In this document: positions 18,434 to 26,458 of the stretch, in pieces
How the letters are laid out: every line of letters begins with the position of its first letter
How positions within the stretch are numbered: the first letter of the stretch is position 1
From: Streptomyces griseoruber
GTDB taxonomy: Bacteria > Actinomycetota > Actinomycetes > Streptomycetales > Streptomycetaceae
Length of the DNA: 64,000 bases
Assembly (NCBI RefSeq): GCF_001514205.1
Contig: NZ_KQ948776.1
Span: forward strand, 1 to 64,000
Direction of reading: 5' to 3'
Translations under genes and position numbers: made by a program
Notes under the pieces: model-generated
Seen by the model: only the letters and a program-made list of their open reading frames with translations
Told to the model about the DNA's origin: nothing
Database searches by the model: none

Positions 18434-18946
18434 ATGAACAGCGACAGCGACCTCCAGATCGCCGGCGACATCCTCGAAGTCCCCCACCTCCTCCAGGCCC
18501 CCCGCGAGCACCCGGCCACCGTCGCCGAGTTCGTCGGCCTGGCCCGCTCCCTCGCCGCCGACCGCGCCGCGTGGGAGCACCTCGTCCACTACGACGCGGC
18601 GAGCCGCTGGTACCACCGGCTGAGCACCGGCCCGGGCTACGAGGTGTGGCTGCTGTCCTGGGTGCCCGGTCAGGGCAGCGGGCTGCACGACCACGGCCGC
18701 TCCTCCGGTGTGCTGACCGTCCTGGACGGCGAGCTGACCGAGCGCACGGAGCGGGGCAAGCGGGTGCTGGGGGCGGGCGCGCAGCGGGTGTTCGCGCCGG
18801 GGTACGTGCACGAGGTGGTCAACGACGCGCTGGAGCCGGCGGTGAGCCTCCATGTGTACTTCCCCGGGCTCACCGAGATGCCCATGCACCACACGGCGTG
18901 CACGGCGCGCGAGACGTACGACACGGTGGACGCCGTCGGCGCGTAG
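18434..18946 (+). CDS. Cysteine dioxygenase family protein
   Basis: 170 aa from ATG 18434, with GAGGAAC upstream; an in-frame GTG at 18365 would add 23 residues lacking family similarity. It is a cupin-fold non-haem iron enzyme that oxidises L-cysteine to cysteine sulfinate. The iron ligands are HDHG in GSGLHDHGRSSGVLTVLDG and the His in YVHEVVND; SLHVYFPGLTEMPMHHT near the end fits bacterial members. The residue after the HxH motif corresponds to the bacterial form without the Cys-Tyr crosslink. Substrate could be another thiol acid in this family, so cysteine is the likely but unproven substrate. Confidence 0.88.
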   Translation: MNSDSDLQIAGDILEVPHLLQAPREHPATVAEFVGLARSLAADRAAWEHLVHYDAASRWYHRLSTGPGYEVWLLSWVPGQGSGLHDHGRSSGVLTVLDGELTERTERGKRVLGAGAQRVFAPGYVHEVVNDALEPAVSLHVYFPGLTEMPMHHTACTARETYDTVDAVGA

Positions 18947-19004
18947 GGCGCGTAGGGCGCGCGGGGCCGCTCCGGGGCGGGCGGGGCTCGTACGGGTGGT
19001 CGGG

Positions 19005-19031
19005 TTGTCCACAGGCGGGGGGTTGTCCACA
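19005..19031 (+). promoter_or_regulatory. Two DnaA-box matches upstream of fbiA
   Basis: TTGTCCACA at 19005-19013 and 19023-19031, both on the plus strand, 18 bases start to start, 44 bases before the fbiA start. Exact matches to the preferred Streptomyces DnaA box are uncommon in sequence this GC-rich. Confidence 0.45.
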
Positions 19032-19074
19032 ACCACCCGGCGGACTGTCGGCGGGGCCTGCGAGACTGGCTCCC

Positions 19075-20034
19075 ATGCGCATTGTGGTTCTGGCAGGCGG
19101 CATCGGCGGTGCCCGGTTCCTGCGCGGTCTGAAGCGGGCCGTGCCGGACGCGGACGTCACCGTCATCGGCAACACCGGCGACGACATCCATCTCTTCGGG
19201 CTGAAGGTCTGCCCGGACCTCGACACCGTGATGTACACGCTCGGCGGCGGCATCGACGAGGAGCAGGGCTGGGGCCGGGCCGACGAGACCTTCCGGCTGA
19301 AGGAGGAGCTCGCGGCGTACGGCGTCGGGCCGGAGTGGTTCGGGCTGGGCGACCGGGACTTCGCCACGCACATCGTGCGGACGCAGATGATCGGCGCCGG
19401 GTACCCGCTGAGCGCGGTGACCGAGGCGCTGTGCGACCGGTGGAAGCCCGGGGTGCGGCTGATCCCGATGACGGACGACCGGGTCGAGACGCATGTCGCC
19501 GTCGAGATCGACGGCGAGCGCAGGGCCGTGCACTTCCAGGAGTACTGGGTGCGGCTGCGGGCGTCGGTGCCGGCCCAGGCGGTCGTGCCGGTCGGCGCGG
19601 AGCAGGCGAAGCCGGCGCCGGGGGTGCTGGAGGCGATCGCGGCGGCGGACGTCGTCCTGTTCCCGCCGTCGAACCCGGTCGTCTCCGTCGGCACCATCCT
19701 CGCCGTGCCCGGCATCCGTGAGGCGATCGCCGAGGCCGGGGTCCCGGTGGTGGGCCTGTCCCCCATCGTCGGGGACGCGCCCGTGCGGGGCATGGCCGAC
19801 AAGGTGCTCGCCGCGGTCGGTGTGGAGTCGACGGCCGCCGCGGTCGCCGAGCACTACGGCTCGGGGCTGCTGGACGGCTGGCTCGTGGACACCGTGGACG
19901 CGGGATCGGTGGAGCGGATCGAGGCGGCCGGCATCCGCTGCAAGGCCGTCCCTCTGATGATGAGCGATCTCGACGCGACCGCGCGGATGGCCCGGGAGGC
20001 GCTGGAGCTGGCGGAGGAGGTGCGGACGGCGTGA
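19075..20034 (+). CDS. fbiA: 2-phospho-L-lactate (phosphoenolpyruvyl) transferase of F420 synthesis
   Basis: 319 aa starting MRIVVLAGGIGGARFLRGLK, the CofD/FbiA signature. It joins the activated phospho-three-carbon guanylate (EPPG in actinobacteria, LPPG in archaea) to the deazaflavin Fo, giving (dehydro-)F420-0. Other family blocks are VIGNTGDDIHLFGLKVCPDL, DTVMYTLGGGIDEEQGWG, DRDFATHIVRTQMIGAGYPL and VLFPPSNPVVSVGTIL with SPIVGDAPVRGMADKVL. The stop overlaps the GTG start of fbiB by 4 bases (GTGA), so the two are translationally coupled. Cytoplasmic. Confidence 0.96.
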   Translation: MRIVVLAGGIGGARFLRGLKRAVPDADVTVIGNTGDDIHLFGLKVCPDLDTVMYTLGGGIDEEQGWGRADETFRLKEELAAYGVGPEWFGLGDRDFATHIVRTQMIGAGYPLSAVTEALCDRWKPGVRLIPMTDDRVETHVAVEIDGERRAVHFQEYWVRLRASVPAQAVVPVGAEQAKPAPGVLEAIAAADVVLFPPSNPVVSVGTILAVPGIREAIAEAGVPVVGLSPIVGDAPVRGMADKVLAAVGVESTAAAVAEHYGSGLLDGWLVDTVDAGSVERIEAAGIRCKAVPLMMSDLDATARMAREALELAEEVRTA

Positions 20035-21362
20035 GCGGTGAGCAGGGGTACCGCGTGTGGGCCGTTCCCGGTCTGCCCGAGGTGCAGGAGGGGGACGACA
20101 TCGCCAAGCTGATCGCCGCCGCCGAGCCCGGGCTCGCCGACGGGGACGTGCTGCTGGTGACGTCGAAGATCGTGTCCAAGGCGGAGGGGCGGATCGTCCG
20201 GGCGGACGACCGGGAGGCCGCGATCGACGCCGAGACCGTACGGGTCGTGGCGCGGCGCGGGGCGCTGCGGATCGTCGAGAACCGGCAGGGGCTGATCATG
20301 GCGGCGGCGGGTGTCGACGCCTCCAACACCCCGTCCGGGACGGTGCTGTTGCTGCCCGAGGACCCGGACGCGTCCGCGCGGGCGATCCGGGACGGGCTGC
20401 GGGACGCGCTCGGCGTCGAGGTCGGGGTCGTCGTCACCGACACCTTCGGGCGTCCCTGGCGGGCGGGGCTCACGGACGTGGCGATCGGCGCCGCCGGGGT
20501 GCGGGTGCTGGACGACCTGCGCGGGGGCACGGACGCGTACGGCAATCCGCTGAGCGCGACGGTCGTCGCGACGGCGGACGAGCTGGCCGCGGCCGGCGAT
20601 CTGGTGAAGGGGAAGGCGGCCGGGCTGCCCGTGGCCGTGGCGCGGGGCCTGGCGCATGTCGTGGCGGACGGCTCCGACGGCCCCGACGCCTGCGACGGCT
20701 CGGGGCAGGGTGCTTCGGCCCTGGTGCGCGGGGCGCGGGACGACATGTTCCGGCTGGGGACCTCGGAGGCGGTGCGGCTGGCGGTGACACAGCGGCGGAC
20801 CGTGCGCGCCTTCACCGACGAGCCGGTGGATCCCGGTGCCGTACGGCGGGCGGTCGCCGCGGCGGTCACGGCGCCGGCACCGCATCACACGACGCCGTGG
20901 CGGTTCGTGCTGCTGGAGTCGGCGGAGTCGCGGGTCCGGCTGCTGGACGCGATGCGGGACGCGTGGATCGCGGATCTGCGGCGGGACGGGAAGTCCGAGG
21001 AGTCGATCGCCCGGCGGGTGCGGCGCGGGGACGTCCTGCGGAACGCGCCGTATCTGGTGGTCCCGTGCCTGGTGATGGACGGCTCCCACACCTACGGCGA
21101 CGCGCGGCGGGACGGGGCCGAGCGGGAGATGTTCGTCGTCGCGACCGGCGCCGGGGTGCAGAACTTCCTGGTCGCGCTGGCCGGGGAGCGGCTGGGGTCG
21201 GCGTGGGTGTCGTCGACGATGTTCTGCCGGGACGTGGTGCGGGAGGTGCTCGGACTGCCGCAGGGGTGGGATCCGATGGGGGCGGTGGCCGTCGGGCACG
21301 CGGCCGAGGAGCCTCGGGAGCGGGGCGCACGGGAGGTGGAGGGGTTCATCGAGGTGAGGTGA
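20031..21362 (+). CDS. fbiB: F420-0 gamma-glutamyl ligase / dehydro-F420 reductase, bifunctional
   Basis: 443 aa from GTG 20031. The N-terminal ~240 residues are the CofE-type ligase that adds glutamates to F420-0 with GTP: GDDIAKLIAAAEPGLADGDV, TSKIVSKAEGRIV, VVVTDTFGRPWRAGLTDVAI and GAAGVRVLDDLRGG. The C-terminal ~190 residues are the nitroreductase-like FMN domain that reduces dehydro-F420-0: QRRTVRAFTDEPVDPGAVRR, PAPHHTTPWRFVLLES and GSAWVSSTMFCRDVVREVLG. This two-domain form is typical of actinobacteria, whereas archaeal CofE is single-domain. It directly follows and overlaps fbiA. Confidence 0.95.
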   Translation: MSGEQGYRVWAVPGLPEVQEGDDIAKLIAAAEPGLADGDVLLVTSKIVSKAEGRIVRADDREAAIDAETVRVVARRGALRIVENRQGLIMAAAGVDASNTPSGTVLLLPEDPDASARAIRDGLRDALGVEVGVVVTDTFGRPWRAGLTDVAIGAAGVRVLDDLRGGTDAYGNPLSATVVATADELAAAGDLVKGKAAGLPVAVARGLAHVVADGSDGPDACDGSGQGASALVRGARDDMFRLGTSEAVRLAVTQRRTVRAFTDEPVDPGAVRRAVAAAVTAPAPHHTTPWRFVLLESAESRVRLLDAMRDAWIADLRRDGKSEESIARRVRRGDVLRNAPYLVVPCLVMDGSHTYGDARRDGAEREMFVVATGAGVQNFLVALAGERLGSAWVSSTMFCRDVVREVLGLPQGWDPMGAVAVGHAAEEPRERGAREVEGFIEVR

Positions 21363-21416
21363 GACGCGGTGAGCGGGTAAGGCTTCCATCGGCTCTCTGG
21401 ATTCGGGACTGGCATC

Positions 21417-22430
21417 GTGGCAGGACGTTTCGCACCGAGGTCCACGCGTACGACCGTGCGCGGCGGGCATGTTCCCGTGCCCGCGCGGGCGGTGGCGCGG
21501 GACGCCGGCGCGCCGGGGCGGGTGCGGGAGTGGGTGCCGCGGGGGCCGGTCGATCTGGGGCTGGTGCTGGGGCCGTTGCGGCGGGGGCCCGGGGATCCGA
21601 CGTTCCGGGCGATGCCGGACGGTTCGGTGTGGCGGGCCAGTCTGACGCCCGCCGGGGCGGGGACGCTGCGGGTGTCGGTGGCGCCCGGCGGCGGTGCCGT
21701 ACGGGGAGAGGCGTGGGGGCCGGGGGCGGAGTGGCTGCTGGAGGGGTTGCCCGAGCTGCTGGGCGCCGGCGATGAGCCGGAGGTGTTCGTGCCGAGGCAC
21801 CGGGTGGTGGCGAGGGCGTGGCACCGGCGGCCGGGGCTGCGGTTGACGCGGACCGGGCTGGTGCTGGAGTCGTTGATCCCGTCGGTTCTCGAGCAGAAGG
21901 TCACGACCGACGAGGCGTACCGGGCGTGGCGGTTGCTGGTGCGGAAGTTCGGGCAGCCGGCGCCGGGGCCGGCGGCGGGCGGACGGCTGTGGGTGATGCC
22001 TCAGCCGCGGACGTGGGCGTTGATCCCGTCGTGGGAGTGGCATCGGGCGGGGGTCGACAACAAGCGGGCGTCGACGATTCTGCGGGCGGTGCGGGTGGCG
22101 CGGCGGATGGAGGAGGCGGTGGGGATGTCTCCGGAGGAGGCGCGGGCTCGGCTGGAGGTGGTGGCGGGGATCGGGCCGTGGACCTCGGCGGAGACCGTGC
22201 AGCGCAGTCATGGGGCGGCGGACGCGGTGACGGTGGGGGATCTTCATCTGCCGGGGATCGTGGGGTGGGCGTTGGCCGGGGACCGGGAGGCGGACGATGC
22301 GGCGATGCTGGAGTTGCTGGAGCCCTATGCGGGGCAGCGGCACCGGGCCGCTCGGCTGATCCTGCTGAGCGGGCGGGTGCCGGAGCGGAGGGCTCCGCGG
22401 ATGCGGCGGGGGGACATCGGGGTGCTGTGA
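21417..22430 (+). CDS. DNA-3-methyladenine glycosylase-like HhH-GPD protein
   Basis: 337 aa from GTG 21417. The C-terminal half holds the HhH-GPD fold: SLIPSVLEQKVTTDEAYRAW (the EQ motif of the family), then RLEVVAGIGPWTSAETVQRS, which contains the hairpin LxxVxGIGPWTA, and DAVTVGDLHLPGIVGWALAG with the catalytic Asp. The N-terminal ~130 residues resemble the beta-domain of AlkA-type enzymes. It should excise alkylated purines from DNA. It follows fbiB with 54 bases between and ends in a hairpin overlapping its stop codon. Confidence 0.85.
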   Translation: MAGRFAPRSTRTTVRGGHVPVPARAVARDAGAPGRVREWVPRGPVDLGLVLGPLRRGPGDPTFRAMPDGSVWRASLTPAGAGTLRVSVAPGGGAVRGEAWGPGAEWLLEGLPELLGAGDEPEVFVPRHRVVARAWHRRPGLRLTRTGLVLESLIPSVLEQKVTTDEAYRAWRLLVRKFGQPAPGPAAGGRLWVMPQPRTWALIPSWEWHRAGVDNKRASTILRAVRVARRMEEAVGMSPEEARARLEVVAGIGPWTSAETVQRSHGAADAVTVGDLHLPGIVGWALAGDREADDAAMLELLEPYAGQRHRAARLILLSGRVPERRAPRMRRGDIGVL

Positions 22431-22447
22431 AGGGGCTCCGCCCCTTC
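22429..22447 (+). terminator. Terminator hairpin at the end of the glycosylase gene
   Basis: 8-bp stem GAAGGGGC / GCCCCTTC with a 3-base loop, starting inside the stop codon of the glycosylase gene. Confidence 0.6.
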
Positions 22448-22487
22448 GGCCCCGCCAGGGGAATGCCCCCGGACCCCCGTCGGCACT

Positions 22488-22518
22488 GAACGGGCCTCGT
22501 CCTCGAACGCCGGACGGG
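22488..22518. repeat. Dispersed intergenic repeat, copy 1
   Basis: GAACGGGCCTCGTCCTCGAA followed by CGCCGGACGGG; a near-identical copy lies at 26258-26290. The same motif is, from memory, widespread between genes in Streptomyces chromosomes. Confidence 0.6.
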
Positions 22519-22536
22519 CGGGAATTGCCGCGCCCG

Positions 22537-22572
22537 GTGTCGAGATGTCGAGCCGTGTCGAGATGTGGAGCC
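22537..22572. repeat. Tandem 18-bp duplication
   Basis: GTGTCGAGATGTCGAGCC (22537-22554) is followed immediately by the same unit with one change (GTGTCGAGATGTGGAGCC, 22555-22572), just downstream of the manC stop codon. Confidence 0.7.
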
Positions 22573-22589
22573 CTCCGGCGGGTGGTGCG

Positions 22590-23672
22590 TTACTGGTCCG
22601 AGGAGAAGCGGACCGCTCCTGCCGGGATCCGGGCGTCGCACCAGACGCGGGCACCCTCGCGGAGTTCGTTGTCGGGGCCGATGATCGCGCCGTCGCCGAT
22701 GACCGTGCCGGTGAGGACGGAGCGTTCGCCCACGCGGGCCCGGGTGCCGATGAGGGAGTCGGTGATGACGGCGCCGGGTTCGATGACGGCGCCGGGGAGG
22801 ATCGTGGAGCCGAAGACCCGCGCGCCCTCCGCCACGAAGGCGCCCTCGCCGACCACCGTGCCGCCGGTGAGTTTGGCGTCCGCCGCGACACGGGCCGTGG
22901 GCAGGATCAGCCGGTCGCCGCAGCGGCCGGGCACGGCGGGGGACGGGGCGCGGCCGAGGACGAGGTCCGCGGAGCCCCGTACGAAGGCCGCGGGGGTGCC
23001 CAGGTCGAGCCAGTAGGTGGAGTCCACCATGCCCTGGAGGTGCGCCCCGGCCGCCAGCAGGCCGGGGAACGTCTCGCGTTCCACCGAGACCGGGCGGCCC
23101 TGCGGGATCGTGTCGATGACCGAGCGGCGGAAGACGTACGCGCCCGCGTTGATCTGGTCGGTGACGATCTCCTCGGGGGTCTCGGGCTTCTCCAGGAACG
23201 CGAGGACCCGGCCCGTCCCGTCCGTGGGGACCAGACCGTAGGCCCGGGGGTCCGTCACCTTCGTGAGGTGCAGCGACACGTCCGCCGCCGTCTCCCGGTG
23301 CGTGGTCACCAGTCTTCTGATGTCCAGGCCCGTGAGGATGTCGCCGTTGAAGACCAGCACCGGGTCGTCGGGGGCCGAGTGCAGGCGGGACGCCACGTTG
23401 CGGATCGCGCCGCCCGTGCCGAGGGGTTCCTCCTCCGTCACGTACTCGATGTGCAGGCCCAGGGACGAGCCGTCGCCGAAGTACGGTTCGAAGACCTCCG
23501 CGAGATAGCTCGTCGCGAGGACGATGTGGTCCACCCCCGCCGCCTTCGCCCGCGCCAACTGGTGCGTGAGGAAAGGCACCCCCGCCGCCCTGACCATGGG
23601 CTTGGGCGTGTGCACCGTGAGCGGGCGCAGCCGGGTGCCCTTGCCGCCGACCAGGAGGATCGCTTCTGTCAC
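22590..23672 (-). CDS. manC: Mannose-1-phosphate guanylyltransferase
   Basis: 360 aa from GTG/ATG position 23672. The N-terminal nucleotidyltransferase domain has AILLVGGKGTRLRPLT with the KPM of TPKPMVRAAGVP, YVTEEEPLGTGGAIRNVASR, the metal-binding FNGDILTGLDI and INAGAYVFRRSVID. The C-terminal ~110 residues are a left-handed beta-helix of hexapeptide repeats (TGGTVVGEGAFVAEGARVFG, PGAVIEPGAVITDSLIG). It makes GDP-mannose from GTP and mannose 1-phosphate. From memory the S. coelicolor gene in this position (SCO3039) is ManC, needed for protein O-mannosylation. The related reaction with glucose 1-phosphate cannot be excluded from sequence alone. Confidence 0.85.
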   Translation of the reverse strand: MTEAILLVGGKGTRLRPLTVHTPKPMVRAAGVPFLTHQLARAKAAGVDHIVLATSYLAEVFEPYFGDGSSLGLHIEYVTEEEPLGTGGAIRNVASRLHSAPDDPVLVFNGDILTGLDIRRLVTTHRETAADVSLHLTKVTDPRAYGLVPTDGTGRVLAFLEKPETPEEIVTDQINAGAYVFRRSVIDTIPQGRPVSVERETFPGLLAAGAHLQGMVDSTYWLDLGTPAAFVRGSADLVLGRAPSPAVPGRCGDRLILPTARVAADAKLTGGTVVGEGAFVAEGARVFGSTILPGAVIEPGAVITDSLIGTRARVGERSVLTGTVIGDGAIIGPDNELREGARVWCDARIPAGAVRFSSDQ

Positions 23673-23937
23673 CTTCGTCTCTGCTTCCTGCCGGGACCGG
23701 CCGAACTGTCATTCGACCGGCCAGTGTATGCAGACCGTTGTGTGGCGCTTTCCAGGCCGTGCGGTGTTCCGTCCCAGTCCCGAGCGGACTGTCCCCCCGA
23801 CGGCTGATGAAAGATGCCCCCACCTGGATGTGTTCTCCGGCCGTTCGGGTGTGGTTCCGGTGCGGTGCGGTGCGGGCCGGCGCGTTCGGTTCCGGGGGCC
23901 TCCCCTGACCCCCGGAACACCCGGCCGTGATCCGCCC

Positions 23938-25278
23938 TCAGCGGCCCTGGTAGGTCGCCGCGGTCGAGCGGGCCGTGCCGAGCTTGCCGTAGAGCTGCTT
24001 GCCCGGGCATTCCGTGGCGAACCCGTCACGGTGACCGGAGATCACATTCAGTCGTACGTTCTTTCCCTTGGCGTACAGATTCCCACCTCCGGACTTCAGG
24101 TAGGTCTTTCCTTTCGGATTCGCCCCGAAGAGACCGAGTTTCCATGCCGTCAGACGGGCGATGGCCTTGACGGTGGCCGAGTTCGGCTTGGCGGAGGTGA
24201 ACGTGCCGAGGACGGCCACGCCCATGCTGTTGGTGTTGAACCCGAGGGTGTGGGCGCCCATGACGGCCTTCGCGACACCGCCGGCGCGTCCCTCGTAGAT
24301 GGTTCCGCACTTGTCGATGAGGAAGTTGTAGCCGATGTCCCGCCAGCCCATGCTCCTGACGTGGTAGCGGTAGATGCCGCGGATGACGGACGGGGCCTGT
24401 GCGCAGGTGTAGTTGTTGCCGGTGGCCGTGTGGTGGACGAAGGCGGCCTTCACCGTGGTGGTGTAGCGGAAGCCCGCCTCCCGCATGCTCTCGTCCGCAC
24501 CCCAGCCCCGGCGGGTGACGATGCTCGGACGGGGGCCGATGTAGGGGGCCGCCCGGTGCTTCCCTGCCTTCTTCGTGCCGAGTTCGCGTTGCGTCTGTTC
24601 GCGGTTCAGGGCCGGGATCTTCGTGGCGCCCAGACGGGCGAGGGGCGCGTTGGCCGCGGAGGCCGACCGCTCGGCCTTGGACAGCGCCGCGGTGGCCGTG
24701 GCCGGCAGGGCTCGGCTGCGCGGTGCCACCGGGACGTGCACGGGGGCGGCGGCCCCGGGGTCGACCAGTTCCAGGCGCAGGCCGGCGGGGAGGGAGGCGT
24801 CGGGGTGGACGCGGACCTCGACGCCGTCGGAGTCGCCGACCCACAGGGGGGCGGTGGCACCGCGGACATGGCCCGAGGTGCGTTCGGCGGTGCCCGGGTC
24901 GGCGCCGTGGTCGGCGTTGTGGGTCTCCACGTCCTGCCAGCCGGACCAGGCGTCGCCGCCGGCCGGGCGGGTGCGGACCTGGACACGGCCGTGCAGTGCG
25001 GCGTCCGGGTCGTCCCAGACGACACCCAGGAGGGAGAAGCGGTGGACGTCCGTGCGCCGCGTGCCGCGGTCGGCGGAGCCTAGGGCGCGGTCACGGGTGA
25101 GGGGGGTGAGGGGCAGTGACTGGGTGCTGCCGGGAAGGGCGGCCGCCCTGGCGGCCTCGGTGCCGGCCTCCGCGGTCGGCGCCGGTCGCACTGCCGCCGC
25201 CGTGGCGGGCGACGTCAGTGGCAGGGCGAGGGCGGCCGCACAGGTGACACCGATCGAAGTAGCTAGCAATCCACGCAT
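23938..25278 (-). CDS. Secreted PGRP / N-acetylmuramoyl-L-alanine amidase
   Basis: 446 aa from ATG 25278 (in-frame ATGs at 25302 and 25335 are alternatives). The N-terminus is a signal peptide, RGLLATSIGVTCAAALALPL ending near SPATAAA. Residues ~60-190 form a beta-rich accessory domain (DVHRFSLLGVVWDDPDAALH, RPAGGDAWSGWQDVETH). The C-terminal peptidoglycan recognition/amidase_2 domain starts at RPSIVTRRGWGADESMREA. Zinc ligands are in AAFVHHTATGNNYTC, the later ISGHRDGFATECPG (His and Cys), and a catalytic Tyr in IGYNFLIDKCGTIYEGRAGG. It should cleave the amide bond between MurNAc and the stem peptide outside the cell. Confidence 0.9.
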   Translation of the reverse strand: MRGLLATSIGVTCAAALALPLTSPATAAAVRPAPTAEAGTEAARAAALPGSTQSLPLTPLTRDRALGSADRGTRRTDVHRFSLLGVVWDDPDAALHGRVQVRTRPAGGDAWSGWQDVETHNADHGADPGTAERTSGHVRGATAPLWVGDSDGVEVRVHPDASLPAGLRLELVDPGAAAPVHVPVAPRSRALPATATAALSKAERSASAANAPLARLGATKIPALNREQTQRELGTKKAGKHRAAPYIGPRPSIVTRRGWGADESMREAGFRYTTTVKAAFVHHTATGNNYTCAQAPSVIRGIYRYHVRSMGWRDIGYNFLIDKCGTIYEGRAGGVAKAVMGAHTLGFNTNSMGVAVLGTFTSAKPNSATVKAIARLTAWKLGLFGANPKGKTYLKSGGGNLYAKGKNVRLNVISGHRDGFATECPGKQLYGKLGTARSTAATYQGR

Positions 25279-25439
25279 GCGAACGATCCTGGGCAGAGTC
25301 ATACATATCTGTCCATCGGGGATATGACGGGCCATCGGGAGCGTTCCGCCGAACCGGTGGCGCCCTGGCGCCGGGCGTTCGGCCGAACCGGTGGCACGGC
25401 GGCACGTGCGGCGCCGGGGCGGCGCGTACGCTTGCGCGG

Positions 25440-26198
25440 GTGAACGTCACCGATCGCACCCCTGCCGACCTGCTGCGTTCCGCGCTCGCCGCGGATCCCG
25501 CGCGTCCCCTCGTGACCTTCTACGACGACGCCACGGGCGAGCGGGTCGAATTGTCCGTGGCCACCTTCGCCAACTGGGTGGCCAAGACCTCCAACCTCCT
25601 CCAGGACGGGATGTCCGCCGAGCCCGGTGACCGGGTCGCGCTGCTGCTGCCCGCGCACTGGCAGACGGCGGTGTGGCTGCTGGCGTGTGCGTCGGTGGGC
25701 GTGATCGCGGACGTGGACGGGGATCCGGCGCGGGCGGACTTCGTGGTGGCCGGACCGGGGCGGTTCGAGGCGGGGCTCGCCTGCGGCGGGGAGCGGTACG
25801 CGCTCTCGCTCGCGCCGCTCGGGCGGCGGTTCGTGCCGGGGCCGCCGCAGGGGTACGCCGACTACGCCGTGGAGGTGCCGACGTACGGGGACCGGTTCGT
25901 GGCGTACGCGCCCGTCGATCCCGAGGCGGCGGGGCTGGTGGTGGCCGGGGCGGAGTACAGCGGGGCGGAGATCGTGGAGCGGGCGCGGGACGGGGCGGCG
26001 GGGCTGGGGCTGACGGGGCCCGGGTCGCGGTTGCTGTCGGGGCTGCCGTACGACACCTGGGAGGGGCTCGCGGCGGGGCTGTACGCGCCGTTGGCCAGCG
26101 GGGGGTCCGTGGTGCTGTGCCGGAACCTGGAGCGGGCCGGGGAGGAGACGGTGGCTCAGCGGATCGAGAGCGAACGGGTGACGGCGACTGCTCGGTAG
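25440..26198 (+). CDS. TIGR03089 family protein (truncated AMP-binding fold)
   Basis: 252 aa starting at GTG 25440 (VNVTDRTPADLLRSALAADP). It looks like only the N-terminal half of an acyl-CoA synthetase: RPLVTFYDDATGERVELSVA, TFANWVAKTSNLLQD, PGDRVALLLPAHWQTAVWLL and the final VAQRIESERVTATAR. The P-loop, the adenylate motif and the C-terminal lysine domain are absent. Actinobacterial genomes keep such short proteins as a distinct family (TIGR03089), so this is probably not a broken gene. Function is unknown. It is upstream of the LCP cluster, with 260 bases of repeat-containing DNA between. Confidence 0.8.
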   Translation: MNVTDRTPADLLRSALAADPARPLVTFYDDATGERVELSVATFANWVAKTSNLLQDGMSAEPGDRVALLLPAHWQTAVWLLACASVGVIADVDGDPARADFVVAGPGRFEAGLACGGERYALSLAPLGRRFVPGPPQGYADYAVEVPTYGDRFVAYAPVDPEAAGLVVAGAEYSGAEIVERARDGAAGLGLTGPGSRLLSGLPYDTWEGLAAGLYAPLASGGSVVLCRNLERAGEETVAQRIESERVTATAR

Positions 26199-26257
26199 GC
26201 GAGGGCGGGGTCGCCTCCCGTACCAGCGGCTCCGCCCCCTGGACCGCCGGCCGGCCT

Positions 26258-26290
26258 GAACGGCCTCGTCCTCAAGCGCCGGACGGGCTG
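26258..26290. repeat. Dispersed intergenic repeat, copy 2
   Basis: GAACGGCCTCGTCCTCAAGC followed by GCCGGACGGGCTG; matches the copy at 22488-22518 except for a few changes. Confidence 0.6.
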
Positions 26291-26362
26291 AGAGAGGCGG
26301 ACCCGCCCCTCACCCGTTCGGCCCACCCCGGCCCGCACCCCCGCCCCGGTCGCGTCATCGTC

Positions 26363-26407
26363 GTAGGAGTCGTAGGAGTCGCAGGAGTCGCAGGAGTCGC
26401 AGGAGCG
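26363..26407. repeat. Five-copy 9-bp tandem repeat upstream of the first LCP gene
   Basis: Units GTAGGAGTC (twice), GCAGGAGTC (twice) and GCAGGAGCG run head to tail, 52 bases before the LCP start codon. The repeat contains a GGAG core in each unit and could vary in copy number by slippage. Confidence 0.85.
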
Positions 26408-26458
26408 GCACTGCGCTCTCGTACGGACCGGTCGGACGCGGGAGGGGGTGAGACGGAC

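Noticed and set aside
25440..26198. Broken acyl-CoA synthetase gene
   Set aside because: The short form is a recognised actinobacterial family (TIGR03089), and no remnant of the C-terminal half follows.
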